A stretch of DNA of 64,000 nt, taken from positions 1-64,000 of the forward strand of contig JAJDCO010000082.1 in the NCBI GenBank assembly GCA_029260795.1, read 5' to 3'. This DNA comes from Planctomycetota bacterium (GTDB lineage: Bacteria; Planctomycetota; OFTM77). The position numbers were made by a program, and so were the translations under genes. The notes under the pieces were generated by a model, which saw nothing but the letters and a program-made list of their open reading frames with translations, had not been told where the DNA came from and did no database searches. Below are positions 34,817 to 43,649 of this stretch, one piece after another. Each line of letters opens with the position of its first letter. The stretch's first letter is position 1.

Positions 34817-35047
34817 ATGATCACGAATCGCATCGAAATGCAGGTCGAGCACTGGGAGCAGGCGCTCAAAGCCGAAGGTCTGCCGGCACTGGCCACCAAA
34901 CGCCAGGTCGCCGAAATCCTCGGAGTAACGCCACGGACAATCGAGCGATGGCACGCGGCGGGCGTGCTCGGCGCCTTGAAACTGATGGGAGCCGTTCGGA
35001 TTCCGAGGGCGAGCGTCGCGAGGTTCTTGGCGGAGCGGAGCCGCTAA
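34817..35047 (+). CDS. excisionase-like helix-turn-helix protein
   Basis: The 76-aa product (LATKRQVAEILGVTPRTIER, then WHAAGVLGALKLMGAVRIPR) matches the MerR-like HTH_17 excisionase pattern. RBS GGAGTGGAG precedes ATG 34817. It may control excision or transcription. It is divergent from the 34565 gene with a palindrome between. Confidence 0.75.
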   Translation: MITNRIEMQVEHWEQALKAEGLPALATKRQVAEILGVTPRTIERWHAAGVLGALKLMGAVRIPRASVARFLAERSR

Positions 35048-35473
35048 GTCTGCACATGGCGGGTATGAAGGCCGCGACTTCCCCGGTTCCTTTGGCGCTC
35101 GACCGACCCCGCCAGCAGGCGTGACGACTTGGCCAGGCGGTCTTGAACTCCACCTTCACAACCGACGTATTTATCGTTCCAGAGAAGCGGCGGCACGACG
35201 TGCCAAGGCCAAAGGAGAGCGTGCGGATGCCGGGTGACAAAGAGGCGCGGTAGACCGGTGCGTCCCGCTTTGGACTGCTTTCGAGGATCGTTTGCAGCTT
35301 CCGGTGGAGGGGGCGATCTAGTCTGCGACTCAGCAGCAAACGAATCTTATGGCCTCGAAGGCGGGTCAGTTTTCGGCGAGCACTTCCAGAAACACAACTA
35401 CCTGAGCTACCGCACGGCCCCGGCACGAAGGCGGACAGCCCCCGAGCGTCGGCCTCGAGCTCGCAGAAGACCG
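35048..35473. other. gene-free stretch
   Basis: About 425 bp between an excisionase-like gene and a convergent DUF5655-like gene. No convincing coding region or structured RNA was seen. Confidence 0.35.
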
Positions 35474-35845
35474 CTACGCGTTTTCGTAGGCAACGCGTGC
35501 CCAGTCCGAAAGCACGTCGGGGATCGGGTCACCCTCTTTGACCGTGAAGTAGCGCGTTAGGTTGGGGTAGGACTTGCCTTTGGGAGCGTCGTGCAGGCGA
35601 GGATGCTCGGCCCCATTGGGCAGGGACATGCCCGTGATGATGCCTTCACCCGCCTTCTTGACCCACATAACCGCGTAGACGCTCCCGTCTTGCCGCTCGA
35701 ACTTCACGTAGATGGTGGTGAGGTTGCTGCGGACCTTCTCGTGGACGGCAAGCAACGTCTCGGCGATCTCGACGACCTGGCCCCTGAGCGGAGCCCAGGT
35801 CGGGCCGCTCACCTTGTCGATCGCTCTCGGGTCGAGCGTAGGCAT
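35474..35845 (-). CDS. DUF5655-like small protein
   Basis: The 123-aa product (VVEIAETLLAVHEKVRSNLT, TIYVKFERQDGSVYAVMWVK, then LTRYFTVKEGDPIPDVLSDW) resembles small DUF5655/predicted-transport-type proteins, which are of unknown function. The match is by pattern only. It lies divergently from the methyltransferase gene. Confidence 0.45.
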   Translation of the reverse strand: MPTLDPRAIDKVSGPTWAPLRGQVVEIAETLLAVHEKVRSNLTTIYVKFERQDGSVYAVMWVKKAGEGIITGMSLPNGAEHPRLHDAPKGKSYPNLTRYFTVKEGDPIPDVLSDWARVAYENA

Positions 35846-36072
35846 ACGCGAACCTTACCGGCCCCGGGCTTCTCCGGCAAGCGTGCCGACGGCACGTGGG
35901 CGCATTTTCTGCCCGCGGGGGCGCGCTCTTCAACACGACTCGGCGCTCCGGTAGAGTCGTTCGACGCGATGGCGGTGCACACGGAGGCGGAGCTCCACCC
36001 GGCAGATCGCCGCCGAGATCGCGGAGGTGACCCACGATCTTCTGGATACTCCTGACGCAAGCGGTTGGCCTC

Positions 36073-36101
36073 TTGACCCCGCGCGCTCAGATGACTATAA
36101 G
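36073..36101 (+). promoter_or_regulatory. sigma70-type promoter of the methyltransferase gene
   Basis: TTGACC (36073-36078) and TATAAG (36096-36101) are separated by 17 bp. The predicted start of transcription falls on or next to the ATG at 36108, so the mRNA is probably leaderless. Leaderless methyltransferase mRNAs are known in several controller-protein-regulated R-M systems. Confidence 0.65.
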
Positions 36102-36107
36102 TAGCGC

Positions 36108-37868
36108 ATGACTGAAGCAGAGTCCTCGCCCATGAAGCACACCGTCGAGCAGGCTAAGGCCTCGCAACGCTACGACGGTGTCACAACAGAGAAGGCCTCC
36201 GGGGCGACATACACACCACCGGAGCTAGCCGAGTTCGTTGCGGCGGAGATGATGCGTGAATGGGACGGCGATAGCGGAAAACCACTCAAGGTTCTCGACC
36301 CTGCCGTGGGCGAGGGTGAGCTCTTGGCTAGCCTGCTCAAGCAGCTGCCGACGAGCCGACGCGTCGACGTCTACGGTTTCGACAACAACCCGGCTGCTGT
36401 AGATGCCGCTGCCGAGCGGCTGGCTGGCCTTCACCCAAAGGCAGAGCTTCACCTGAGCCTCGGGGACTTCCTGACCATCGCGTGCGGTGATGCTCAGTTG
36501 GGCACCTTGTTCGAGCAGCCACGGGCCGCAGGGGACAACTTCGACATGATCATTGCCAATCCGCCTTACGTGCGGACGCAGATCATGGGGGCCAACGCCG
36601 CGCGGGCGCTCGCTGCGCAGTTCGGCTTGACAGGACGCGTAGATCTGTACCACGCCTTCATCCTGGCGATCGCGAAGGTGCTGCGACCGCACGGAGTAGC
36701 GGGGATCATCGTGTCCAACCGATTCATGACGACCAAGGCCGGGGCGACGGTCCGGCGCGCGCTCCAGGAGCGGCTGCACCTTCGGCATGTGTGGGATCTG
36801 GGCGACACTAAGATTTTTGATGCCGCCGTTTTGCCGGCCGTGCTGGTCGCCGAAGGGCAGAACGGAGCGGCCCGAACCGCACCGACGTTCACGTCAATCT
36901 ACGAAACGAAGGACGACGCGACTCTCGAAGCCCCGACCATCACGGTCGCGATGAGAAAAGATGGCGTTGTGCTGGTCCCTGACGGTCGTCGGTTTCACGT
37001 TCAGCGAGGTGCTCTGGACACCGCGGGTGACATCGAGGGCGTCTGGCGGGTGGCGACCGAAGAGAACGACGCCTGGTTGGCGACGGTGGACCGCCATACA
37101 TGGGGAACGTTTCGCCGACTCGGAAAAGTTCGAGTCGGAGTCAAGACCTGTGCAGATCGAGTGTTCATCCGTCGCGATTGGGATGACCTGCCCGCCGACG
37201 AACAGCCCGAGCTGCTTCGGCCGCTGACGACGCACCACATAGGACGTCGGTTTCGAGCCGACCACGAGGACGACTTGCGGCGGATCGTTTACCCGCATGA
37301 GGGCGTCGACGGCAAGCGCCGGGCTTCTGACCTGGCGAAAAACCCGCGTACGCTTCGCTACCTCGAGGCTCATCGGGAGAAGCTGGAGAGCCGGTCGTAC
37401 GTGCTCGAAGCGGGCCGCAACTGGTACGAGCTATGGGTGCCGCAGGACCCTTGTCTCTGGCATCGGCCGAAGCTCGTGTTCCGGGATATTTCGGCTGAGC
37501 CCTGCTTCTGGATCGATCGAGACGGCACGATCGTCAACGGGGATTGCTACTGGCTGGTCTGTGACGACGTAGGCCAAGAAGAGCTCCTCTGGCTCGCTGT
37601 CAGCGTCGGGAACTCGACGTTTATCGAGGCCTTCTACGACCATCGCTTCAACAACAAGCTCTATGCAGGCCGCCGCCGCTTCATAACTCAATACGTCGAG
37701 AAGTTCCCGCTTCCCGACCCCGAGAGGCCCGTGGCGAAGTCGCTCGTCGAAACGGCTAAGCGGATATACGCCGCCGCCGGAACCGCGGAAGCGGACGCCC
37801 TGGCCGCGACACTCGACAGCCTTGTGTGGGAGGCTTTCGGCTTATCCGTCGAAGAAGTCCGCCGGTAG
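36108..37868 (+). CDS. type II DNA adenine methyltransferase (gamma-type)
   Basis: The 586-aa product has SAM-binding motif I (LDPAVGEGE, about 63-71), catalytic motif IV NPPY (about 150) and a TaqI/Eco57I-like C-terminal specificity region (FEAFYDHRFNNKLYAGRRRF-like elements, here FIEAFYDHRFNNKLYAGRR). It methylates adenine in the recognition sequence to protect host DNA from the partner endonuclease. Its 3' end overlaps the 3' end of the endonuclease gene by 27 bp, tail to tail. ATG 36132 is an alternative start. Confidence 0.9.
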   Translation: MTEAESSPMKHTVEQAKASQRYDGVTTEKASGATYTPPELAEFVAAEMMREWDGDSGKPLKVLDPAVGEGELLASLLKQLPTSRRVDVYGFDNNPAAVDAAAERLAGLHPKAELHLSLGDFLTIACGDAQLGTLFEQPRAAGDNFDMIIANPPYVRTQIMGANAARALAAQFGLTGRVDLYHAFILAIAKVLRPHGVAGIIVSNRFMTTKAGATVRRALQERLHLRHVWDLGDTKIFDAAVLPAVLVAEGQNGAARTAPTFTSIYETKDDATLEAPTITVAMRKDGVVLVPDGRRFHVQRGALDTAGDIEGVWRVATEENDAWLATVDRHTWGTFRRLGKVRVGVKTCADRVFIRRDWDDLPADEQPELLRPLTTHHIGRRFRADHEDDLRRIVYPHEGVDGKRRASDLAKNPRTLRYLEAHREKLESRSYVLEAGRNWYELWVPQDPCLWHRPKLVFRDISAEPCFWIDRDGTIVNGDCYWLVCDDVGQEELLWLAVSVGNSTFIEAFYDHRFNNKLYAGRRRFITQYVEKFPLPDPERPVAKSLVETAKRIYAAAGTAEADALAATLDSLVWEAFGLSVEEVRR

Positions 37869-38900
37869 CGGGATTTGAAGCTTCTTGTTCAGCACCTTGC
37901 CTTGGAACTGCGGGAAACGCGTGAAGAACGCCTCGCCTGTCGAGACGAAGAGGTGTGTCAACTCCACCCGCTTCCCATCGGTGTTTGCGTAGAACACCGC
38001 GTACCGCACATCACAATGACGGATCACGTTGCCGTCGATCTGCGGCACGTTGAGAGGTTCCGTGCTGCTCGGGGTCACCAGACCGAGGTCTATCGTCGGC
38101 GAGGTCTGGAGCTTCACTTCGAGCAATTGGTGACGAACGTCGGGGAATTGCCCGTCGTCCTGGTATCCGGCGTATCCCAGTGCTTGGCAGACGAGCCTGT
38201 GAAGAGCGGCGCCGCGGTTCCGTTCCTGGTCGATGCCGGTGTCGTCGAACGCCTGCCTGACCAATAGTTTCAACCGATCGTAGATGGATGCGATCGGCAG
38301 CAGCTGACCCTTGGCTGGGTGCATTACTGGCGTGTCCGCACGCGTGGTACTGGAGCTTGTCCAGACGAACGGCCGGAGCAGCGCGGTGTCTTCCGCGGCG
38401 ATCAGCTCGGAGGCTTCTGTGCCAGGGATGCAGCAGGCCTGGTACTTCTGCGTGAGGGTGCCGGTGGTGTCGAGTTCGACGAGGGTGTCGCCCGTGACCA
38501 CCTTCACCCGTGCAATCGTGCCCTCGGCGTTGACGCGAATGATGACGTAGCGACGTGTTGCCGAGAGCTCTTCGTTCCACACCTGGAGGTTGTTCGACTT
38601 TTGCACATAGGTGTCGAAGAACTGGCCCGGGAATCGTGGCTGGGTCTTCCGGAAGGAAGTCGGAACGGGATAGCCAAGTGCTTTGCATACGTGCTCCTTC
38701 ACAACCTTGGACCGAGTGCGGAGCGGTAGCCCAGCCAGCGTGATGCCGCGAAGCTCCGTGTCGAGCAGCGCCTCCAGCTCAGGCGTCGGGATCCAGAGGC
38801 TCGGATCTCCAACCTCGATCGGGTCGTAGATTGTGAGGCCGCTGCCGGCAATCGTGGAAACGAAGCGTTGCGGGTCAGTCGGCGGAGGAGCGCTTGGCAT
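37842..38900 (-). CDS. type II restriction endonuclease
   Basis: The 352-aa product has a PD-(D/E)XK active site near residues 254-263: FPDVRHQLLEVKLQ, with Asp, then Glu-Val-Lys. Its position between a methyltransferase and a controller gene supports its identity as the restriction enzyme of this system. The subtype and recognition site are not readable. The start overlaps the controller gene's end by 26 bp, so the two are co-transcribed and the enzyme follows the controller. Confidence 0.82.
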   Translation of the reverse strand: MPSAPPPTDPQRFVSTIAGSGLTIYDPIEVGDPSLWIPTPELEALLDTELRGITLAGLPLRTRSKVVKEHVCKALGYPVPTSFRKTQPRFPGQFFDTYVQKSNNLQVWNEELSATRRYVIIRVNAEGTIARVKVVTGDTLVELDTTGTLTQKYQACCIPGTEASELIAAEDTALLRPFVWTSSSTTRADTPVMHPAKGQLLPIASIYDRLKLLVRQAFDDTGIDQERNRGAALHRLVCQALGYAGYQDDGQFPDVRHQLLEVKLQTSPTIDLGLVTPSSTEPLNVPQIDGNVIRHCDVRYAVFYANTDGKRVELTHLFVSTGEAFFTRFPQFQGKVLNKKLQIPLPADFFDG

Positions 38901-39144
38901 GGGGCCTCCGTGGTGTGAGAAGGTCAGGCACGGACACTCCGAGCCCAGAGGCGAGAACCTCCAAGGTGCTCAGGGTCACGTTGCGCTCACCGCGCTCGAC
39001 GGAGCCGACGTACGTGCGGTGAAGCCCGCACTGGGCAGCAAGCTCCTCCTGCGAGACGCCCCTGGCGTGCCGCAGAAGGCGGACGTTGGAGGCGAGCACC
39101 TCGACGAGGTGCGGCCCCGGCTTACGAACCTGTCGTTTCGGCAT
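38875..39144 (-). CDS. R-M controller (C) protein, XRE-type
   Basis: The 89-aa product starts at ATG 39144 (MPKRQVRKPG). HTH residues about 20-75 (LRHARGVSQEELAAQCGLHR, TYVGSVERGERNVTL) match C proteins, which activate their own gene and the endonuclease after a delay and later repress. Two C-box-like sites (39197-39222) lie upstream, 53-78 bp before the start. Confidence 0.88.
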   Translation of the reverse strand: MPKRQVRKPGPHLVEVLASNVRLLRHARGVSQEELAAQCGLHRTYVGSVERGERNVTLSTLEVLASGLGVSVPDLLTPRRPHAKRSSAD

Positions 39145-39196
39145 GTAGAGCTCCCTGGGTGAGACCCGCAACAGGTTCAATATTGGCAGCAGTGAT

Positions 39197-39222
39197 GACT
39201 GCGAGTCTACAGACTCTGAGTA
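39197..39222 (-). promoter_or_regulatory. C-box pair of the R-M system
   Basis: On the plus strand: GACT-GCG-AGTC at 39197-39207, TACA at 39208-39211, then GACT-CTG-AGTA at 39212-39222. This is the known C-box layout GACT-N3-AGTC-N4-GACT-N3-AGTC, with one base off in the last half-site. It is the expected binding site for the C protein in the promoter of the C-R operon. Confidence 0.75.
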
Positions 39223-39264
39223 GCAAGATGCCGACACGAGCGGCCCCAGCTCCGTGCTGTTCGC

Positions 39265-39298
39265 CAGGACATTCAGGAGCTGAGGTGGCGGAACATCG
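39265..39298. repeat. right copy of 34-bp direct repeat (candidate attR)
   Basis: Identical to 1513-1546 in the same orientation. It lies 121 bp upstream of the controller protein start, at the point where element genes give way to unrelated flanking DNA. A near-perfect palindrome follows 12 bp beyond it. Confidence 0.7.
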
Positions 39299-39310
39299 TC
39301 ACTGGCGATC

Positions 39311-39329
39311 GGTGGTCAAGTTGACCACT
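39311..39329. promoter_or_regulatory. 19-bp palindrome, copy 5 (one mismatch)
   Basis: GGTGGTCAAGTTGACCACT, one base from a perfect palindrome, 12 bp outside the right boundary repeat. Confidence 0.45.
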
Positions 39330-40466
39330 CGCTCTGCCTGCCTCGAGACCAGAGAGCGTTTCGATACGAGTTCGCTTCCCTCCACCACATCCCTCCCCTC
39401 GAAACCGCTCACCCGCGAGGTGGGGGAGGAGATGCGGGTGCCCCCAGTCACCACAGAAGTCGAGCAGCCAAAGACCTTTGGCGATGGCGGCGGATGCCAG
39501 CGAGGCCCACGAACTGGGACTCGAGAACGCCCTGAGCGCCCCCGAAACGGCCGTCTCGCGCTCTCACTCTCTGAAGTGCTGGGACTTCCGCCAAGAAGTC
39601 CCAGCTCGAGGAGATGAGCATCCACAGGCACTTACGACGGTCGTAATTTCCAAGAGTTCGATTCCCGCGAGGAGTAGCGGACGAATAGGCCGAAACCTCT
39701 CGATTCGAGGCAAGCACCGTGATGCGCGTCGGTTACGCTGGAAGCCGTTAGGCGGCGAGCAATCGATCTCGCGAAGGAAGGCCCAGGTCGCCCGCTGCCC
39801 CGGGGCCAAGAGGCAGTGGACCTACTGGATCTTGAACGAATGCGTTGGCGTGATGCTGACGATCTGGCCGGTCGCATTGTCGAGCGTCACCGCGGCAAAG
39901 TGGATCGGCTGACCGATATCCAGCCGTGGGTAGGTCGCAGGCAGGGGGCAACCGACATGGTTCTGCAGGGTCGCAACTCCGAATGCGAAGAGTGTGTCCG
40001 TCGTCAAGCAAGAGGAGAACGGTCGCGATGTCGCCAAGCTTGGAAGCTGGCACCTGTTTGCCTTCAGCACCTCAAGCGGGAACCGGCGTCCGCGTCGCGA
40101 GGTCCTGCCGCGGAACAGCAGCGCATGCCTTGTCCGAGCCGAGGGTCATCAAGCAGACGCTACAAACGGGCACCCTGGGGCATATGGCTTCCAGAGGGCC
40201 AGGCTCTCATCGTGGCGAGCCTCCCTCCTCTCTTCGGAGGCATCTCCTCTTCCCGCTAGTACCAACCCAAAACCACCCACTCAAGACTGAGAACGCGATT
40301 TTTTCTTGAATCTTTTTTGTGCCCGAAGTAGGATTTGACATTTGACGCATTCTCAATCCTGGAAGCTCGTACACCTTCCGGTCTGCTAGGGGGTGTATGA
40401 TGTCTGACAACGGACGGTCGACTTTGGGGGCTTCATCCCTTTCTGGTGTTTTCAGAGACATCGGTC
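39330..40466. other. gene-poor stretch with a possible secreted-protein remnant
   Basis: No complete gene is convincing. On the minus strand, 39822-40070 reads FAFGVATLQNHVGCPLPATY then LDIGQPIHFAAVTLDNATGQ to a stop, like the end of a secreted propeller-type protein; the rest of that gene is not found. The right part (40300-40325) has T-runs. Confidence 0.35.
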
Positions 40467-41198
40467 ATGAGCAACAGAGTCTTGCATTGGGCGTTCGCTG
40501 CCGCGGCATTTCTGTCGATCGCGGTCCTGGTAATCCTGGCAGCCCCTCCCAAGGAAGAAGCGCGGAGCCAGGTAAGAGCGAGCGAGGGTGCCGACAGGCC
40601 CAATGAACGCGAAGAAGTTCGGGCAAAGGCGCTTGCAAGTCTGCCCGCGATTCTCCGAGCAACACCTGAAGAGACCGCGCCGAGTCCGCGCAGCACCGGG
40701 AAAACTGCAAATCAGGAACAGGATGAAGCTGAAGAGGCAGCGCATCTTGCGGAGCTAGAATCCCAGGGGGACTTCATTGCGCTCGCTGATCACGTTGCGC
40801 GGATGACGCCCGAGGAACTCGCTGAGTCGCCCTTCATCAATCGACGATCGATTCCCCTGGGCCAAGAGACGAGGCAAGTGCTTGAGGAGATTCTGTCGCA
40901 GGGGCGCGCAGCAATCGAAGCAGCCTCCTCCGAACGCGGTAGGATCGTGCTCAGGGTGGAGGAAGAGCTCTGCCTAAATGGCGATTATGAAGAATATGTT
41001 CCAAAGAAGGGAAGGGGGTTGCGAATCCCTGAGCCCGACTACGATGGCCAGATTCGTGGGCTTAGAACTTGGCAGGGCAAGTGGGTCTCGGTGAGAATCG
41101 AGCCTTCTCACTACCAAGATCTCAATAAGGCTGAGCAGAAGCTCGCGTCTGCCAAACTAGAGCTGTTGCATAGGCTTGAGCAAGCCTTCCGGGACTGA
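40467..41198 (+). CDS. membrane-anchored helical protein
   Basis: The product of about 243 aa starts at ATG 40467 (an in-frame GTG at 40446 is an alternative). It has an N-terminal membrane segment (LHWAFAAAAFLSIAVLVILA) and then a long charged, mostly helical region. The C-terminal part has short beta segments (GKWVSVRIEPSHYQD). The family is not recognised. Lower GC than many neighbours. Confidence 0.5.
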   Translation: MSNRVLHWAFAAAAFLSIAVLVILAAPPKEEARSQVRASEGADRPNEREEVRAKALASLPAILRATPEETAPSPRSTGKTANQEQDEAEEAAHLAELESQGDFIALADHVARMTPEELAESPFINRRSIPLGQETRQVLEEILSQGRAAIEAASSERGRIVLRVEEELCLNGDYEEYVPKKGRGLRIPEPDYDGQIRGLRTWQGKWVSVRIEPSHYQDLNKAEQKLASAKLELLHRLEQAFRD

Positions 41199-41262
41199 GC
41201 ACTGAAGTCAAGTGCAGCAATGGACGACGCAACCCGCTATCTATGGCGAGCGGAGAGCAACC

Positions 41263-41811
41263 ATGAGAGAGTCACTCGTCTTAATACTGCTTTGCTGGGC
41301 AACGAACCCTGCAGTCCCTCTCCCGCCCCCGGTGATCCGCGCAGATGAGAATCCCAGCTTTGCCAATTGCGACCCTCAAGATAACTGCGCCGACGAGAGG
41401 AACTGCGAAGCGAGCGTAGGGCCAATCAATAGCCCATCAGTCGATCCCTGCCTCGACGTGTCCCTGACGCTTCTCAGTCTCGAGTCCGGAAAGTGCAAGG
41501 TTGCGACTTTTTGCAAGCAAGATGAACCGTGCTTCTACTCAGGCAGCATAACATTCACGTACAACGCTCAGCTCCCGCAATGCTCAGGTGAATCGTACAA
41601 GATCATTGACCACCTGGGCCAGCCTCACATCCTGGACTCCAACAACTTCATCCACTCGGTAAGTTTTGGTCAGGGTCCCCTCGTCATGGACTGCGCCGCC
41701 GACACCTACCTCGCCTTCAGCGTTTCCATACTGGATGCCGAGGAGTGGACCTTAATGCAGGACTGGCGACTTGTCTGCTGTCCCTGTCGCCGGATCCTGC
41801 AACAGCACTAA
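41263..41811 (+). CDS. secreted Cys-rich protein A
   Basis: The 182-aa product starts at ATG 41263 with a signal peptide (LVLILLCWATNPAVPLPPPV). The mature part has many Cys and a core (NCDPQDNCADERNCEASVGP, SITFTYNAQLPQCSGESYKI) shared with the next gene. It is probably disulfide-bonded and exported. The function is unknown. Confidence 0.6.
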   Translation: MRESLVLILLCWATNPAVPLPPPVIRADENPSFANCDPQDNCADERNCEASVGPINSPSVDPCLDVSLTLLSLESGKCKVATFCKQDEPCFYSGSITFTYNAQLPQCSGESYKIIDHLGQPHILDSNNFIHSVSFGQGPLVMDCAADTYLAFSVSILDAEEWTLMQDWRLVCCPCRRILQQH

Positions 41812-42257
41812 TAACTGGGAAGGATGACCCGATGCCGTTCCATTATGGGCGAAGCACCGTATCGACGGTTGCCTGCCTGCTCTCGATTACGCTTGCTGGA
41901 TTCACGCCTTCGGCGTGGCGAGACGATCCGCCGGGGACTCCCTTCTACCTGTGCGACAATGAGTCGACCTGCTCGCACCAAGCTAACTGCAATGTGGCGA
42001 TTGGCCCCGTCGACGAACCTCCCGTCGACCTTTGTCTCGAGATATCCTTGACTAATATCGGCTTCATCGATGGCGATTGCGAGGTGCAGAGCAACCTCTG
42101 CCGACAGAAGAGTCCGTGTGGGTATTGGGGCTCGATAACCTTCACCCTGAATTGCCAGCTGCCAGGTTGCTCCCCAAAGTACAAGATCACGGACAATGAC
42201 GGGAATGACCATGTGCTGCGTTGCTTCACGGGTAATACGACGTACACTATGCAACTA

Positions 42258-43507
42258 GTAGGGCGCTTCTGAAATGCTGTATCAATGAGCGCCTGGCAGG
42301 TCGATTCCGTGTTTCCAGCGATGGATCACGGGCTCTCGGTTGACCTGCTGAATGTAGAGCAGGATGCGCCTCCTGAGCTCGTCCTTCGAAGAGACTCGGA
42401 TGCCCCGCAAGAGTGACTTGGCGACCTTGGCAAAGAATGTCTCGATGAGGTTCAGCCAGGATCCATGCTTGGGCGTGAAGATGAACTCAAAGCGGTTCGG
42501 TACGGATGCCAGGTGGGCTCGCGTCTCCTTCGAAGTGTGCGCCGAATGGTTGTCGAGGATGATTCGGATCGTCCAGTCGGGGGGATAGGCGCTATCGAGC
42601 GCCTTAAGGAACTCGACGAATTCTTTGCTTCGGTGTCGGTCAACGACGTGAGGATGGACGTGGCCGGTGGTGAGATCGATTCCAGCCATCAGTGTCATCG
42701 TTCCATGGCGCACATACTCGTAGTCTCGCGCCAGCTCCGGATGAACTCCGGGTACGGGTGGTAAGTCAGGCGCGGTCGTCGCCAGCGCTTGGATACCGGG
42801 CTTCTCATCGTATGAGATCACGGCGACTTTCCTCTTCGCTGAGTCACCCTCCGCCCTCATCGTGGCCACCTCGGCATACACGTGGAGCACTTCGGCCTTC
42901 TTTCGGGCGAACTCTGGATCTCGCCTCTCGAGGTAGTACTTGATGCGGTGGGGTTTGACCTCGCGACGAGAGAGGATCTTGGAGACGGTTCCCGGCGAGA
43001 TTCTCTGAACCGATGGATGGCCGGCCTTCTTACAGTGCGAGCGAATGTGCTTTGCCAGCAGCCGAGTGCTCCAAAGCTCCTCTGCGTAGCCAAGGTCCTT
43101 TGGCTTCCGGCACGCCAAATCGATGATCCAGGCCTCCGTCTCCGAGGAGATACTTCGACGCCGACCCCGTCCTGGAAGGTCATCGAGAGCCAGTTCCCAG
43201 CCAAGGTCCAAGGCCTTCACAATGCACCGGTAAACTCGAGGGCGATTCGTCCTCAGCGAGCGAGCGATCGAAGAAATCGACTCGCCAGCCGCGTAGGCTA
43301 GGATCATCCTTGCTCGATCGACCCTCCGCACTTCTTCCTTGCGAGAAGACGCGATTGCATTGAGACGCGAAAGCTCCTCGGCCCCCAAAGCGAGTGAGGG
43401 CAGCCTGGATTCGAATGGCATAGACACACCTCCCCAACAGCTTGAACCAACCGCTGGAAGAAGTGTGACATCTTTACCCTTGCAATGTCAATTTGGAATC
43501 GATCTAC
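42258..43507 (-). mobile_element. IS630-family insertion sequence
   Basis: The 1250-bp element is bounded by TA at 42256-42257 and TA at 43508-43509, the TA target duplication typical of this family. Terminal sequences GTAGGGCGCTTC (left) and the complement of the right end GTAGATCGATTC are imperfect inverted repeats. The transposase fills most of it. Ends were set by eye from the reading-frame reconstruction of the disrupted gene. Confidence 0.75.
42282..43421 (-). CDS. IS630-family transposase
   Basis: The product of about 379 aa starts at ATG 43421 (GTG 43427 also possible). It has an N-terminal HTH (SISSIARSLRTNRPRVYRCI), and the DDE-3 catalytic domain with Asp in ISYDEKPGIQ, Asp in IILDNHSAH and Glu in GSWLNLIETFF. 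All three acidic residues are present and the gene is intact, so the element may still be mobile. Confidence 0.93.
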   Translation of the reverse strand: MPFESRLPSLALGAEELSRLNAIASSRKEEVRRVDRARMILAYAAGESISSIARSLRTNRPRVYRCIVKALDLGWELALDDLPGRGRRRSISSETEAWIIDLACRKPKDLGYAEELWSTRLLAKHIRSHCKKAGHPSVQRISPGTVSKILSRREVKPHRIKYYLERRDPEFARKKAEVLHVYAEVATMRAEGDSAKRKVAVISYDEKPGIQALATTAPDLPPVPGVHPELARDYEYVRHGTMTLMAGIDLTTGHVHPHVVDRHRSKEFVEFLKALDSAYPPDWTIRIILDNHSAHTSKETRAHLASVPNRFEFIFTPKHGSWLNLIETFFAKVAKSLLRGIRVSSKDELRRRILLYIQQVNREPVIHRWKHGIDLPGAH

Positions 43508-43649
43508 TAGTATTCCGCGGTCCATCCAGGCCGACCGATGTTCCATCCGCCTGTCTCGACCCGTTTTGAGCGGCGACGGATCGTCAGGTAAACTGGTGCC
43601 ATGTCGAAGTCGTGCACCTCGTTCTTGAGCTCACTTTAAGGGATCGACC

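Larger units (their letters stand above)
41832..43569 (+). pseudogene. secreted Cys-rich protein B, split by IS630
   Basis: The paralogue of A starts at ATG 41832 with a signal peptide and the same Cys core (CDNESTCSHQANCNVAIGPV; SITFTLNCQLPGCSPKYKIT). The frame is broken by the IS630 element at 42258. Removing the element and one TA copy joins CAA CTA to GTA TTC and the frame continues (QLVFRGPSRPTDVPSACLDP) to a TGA at 43567-43569, giving 161 residues. As it stands the gene is cut and ends early at 42272. Confidence 0.7.
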
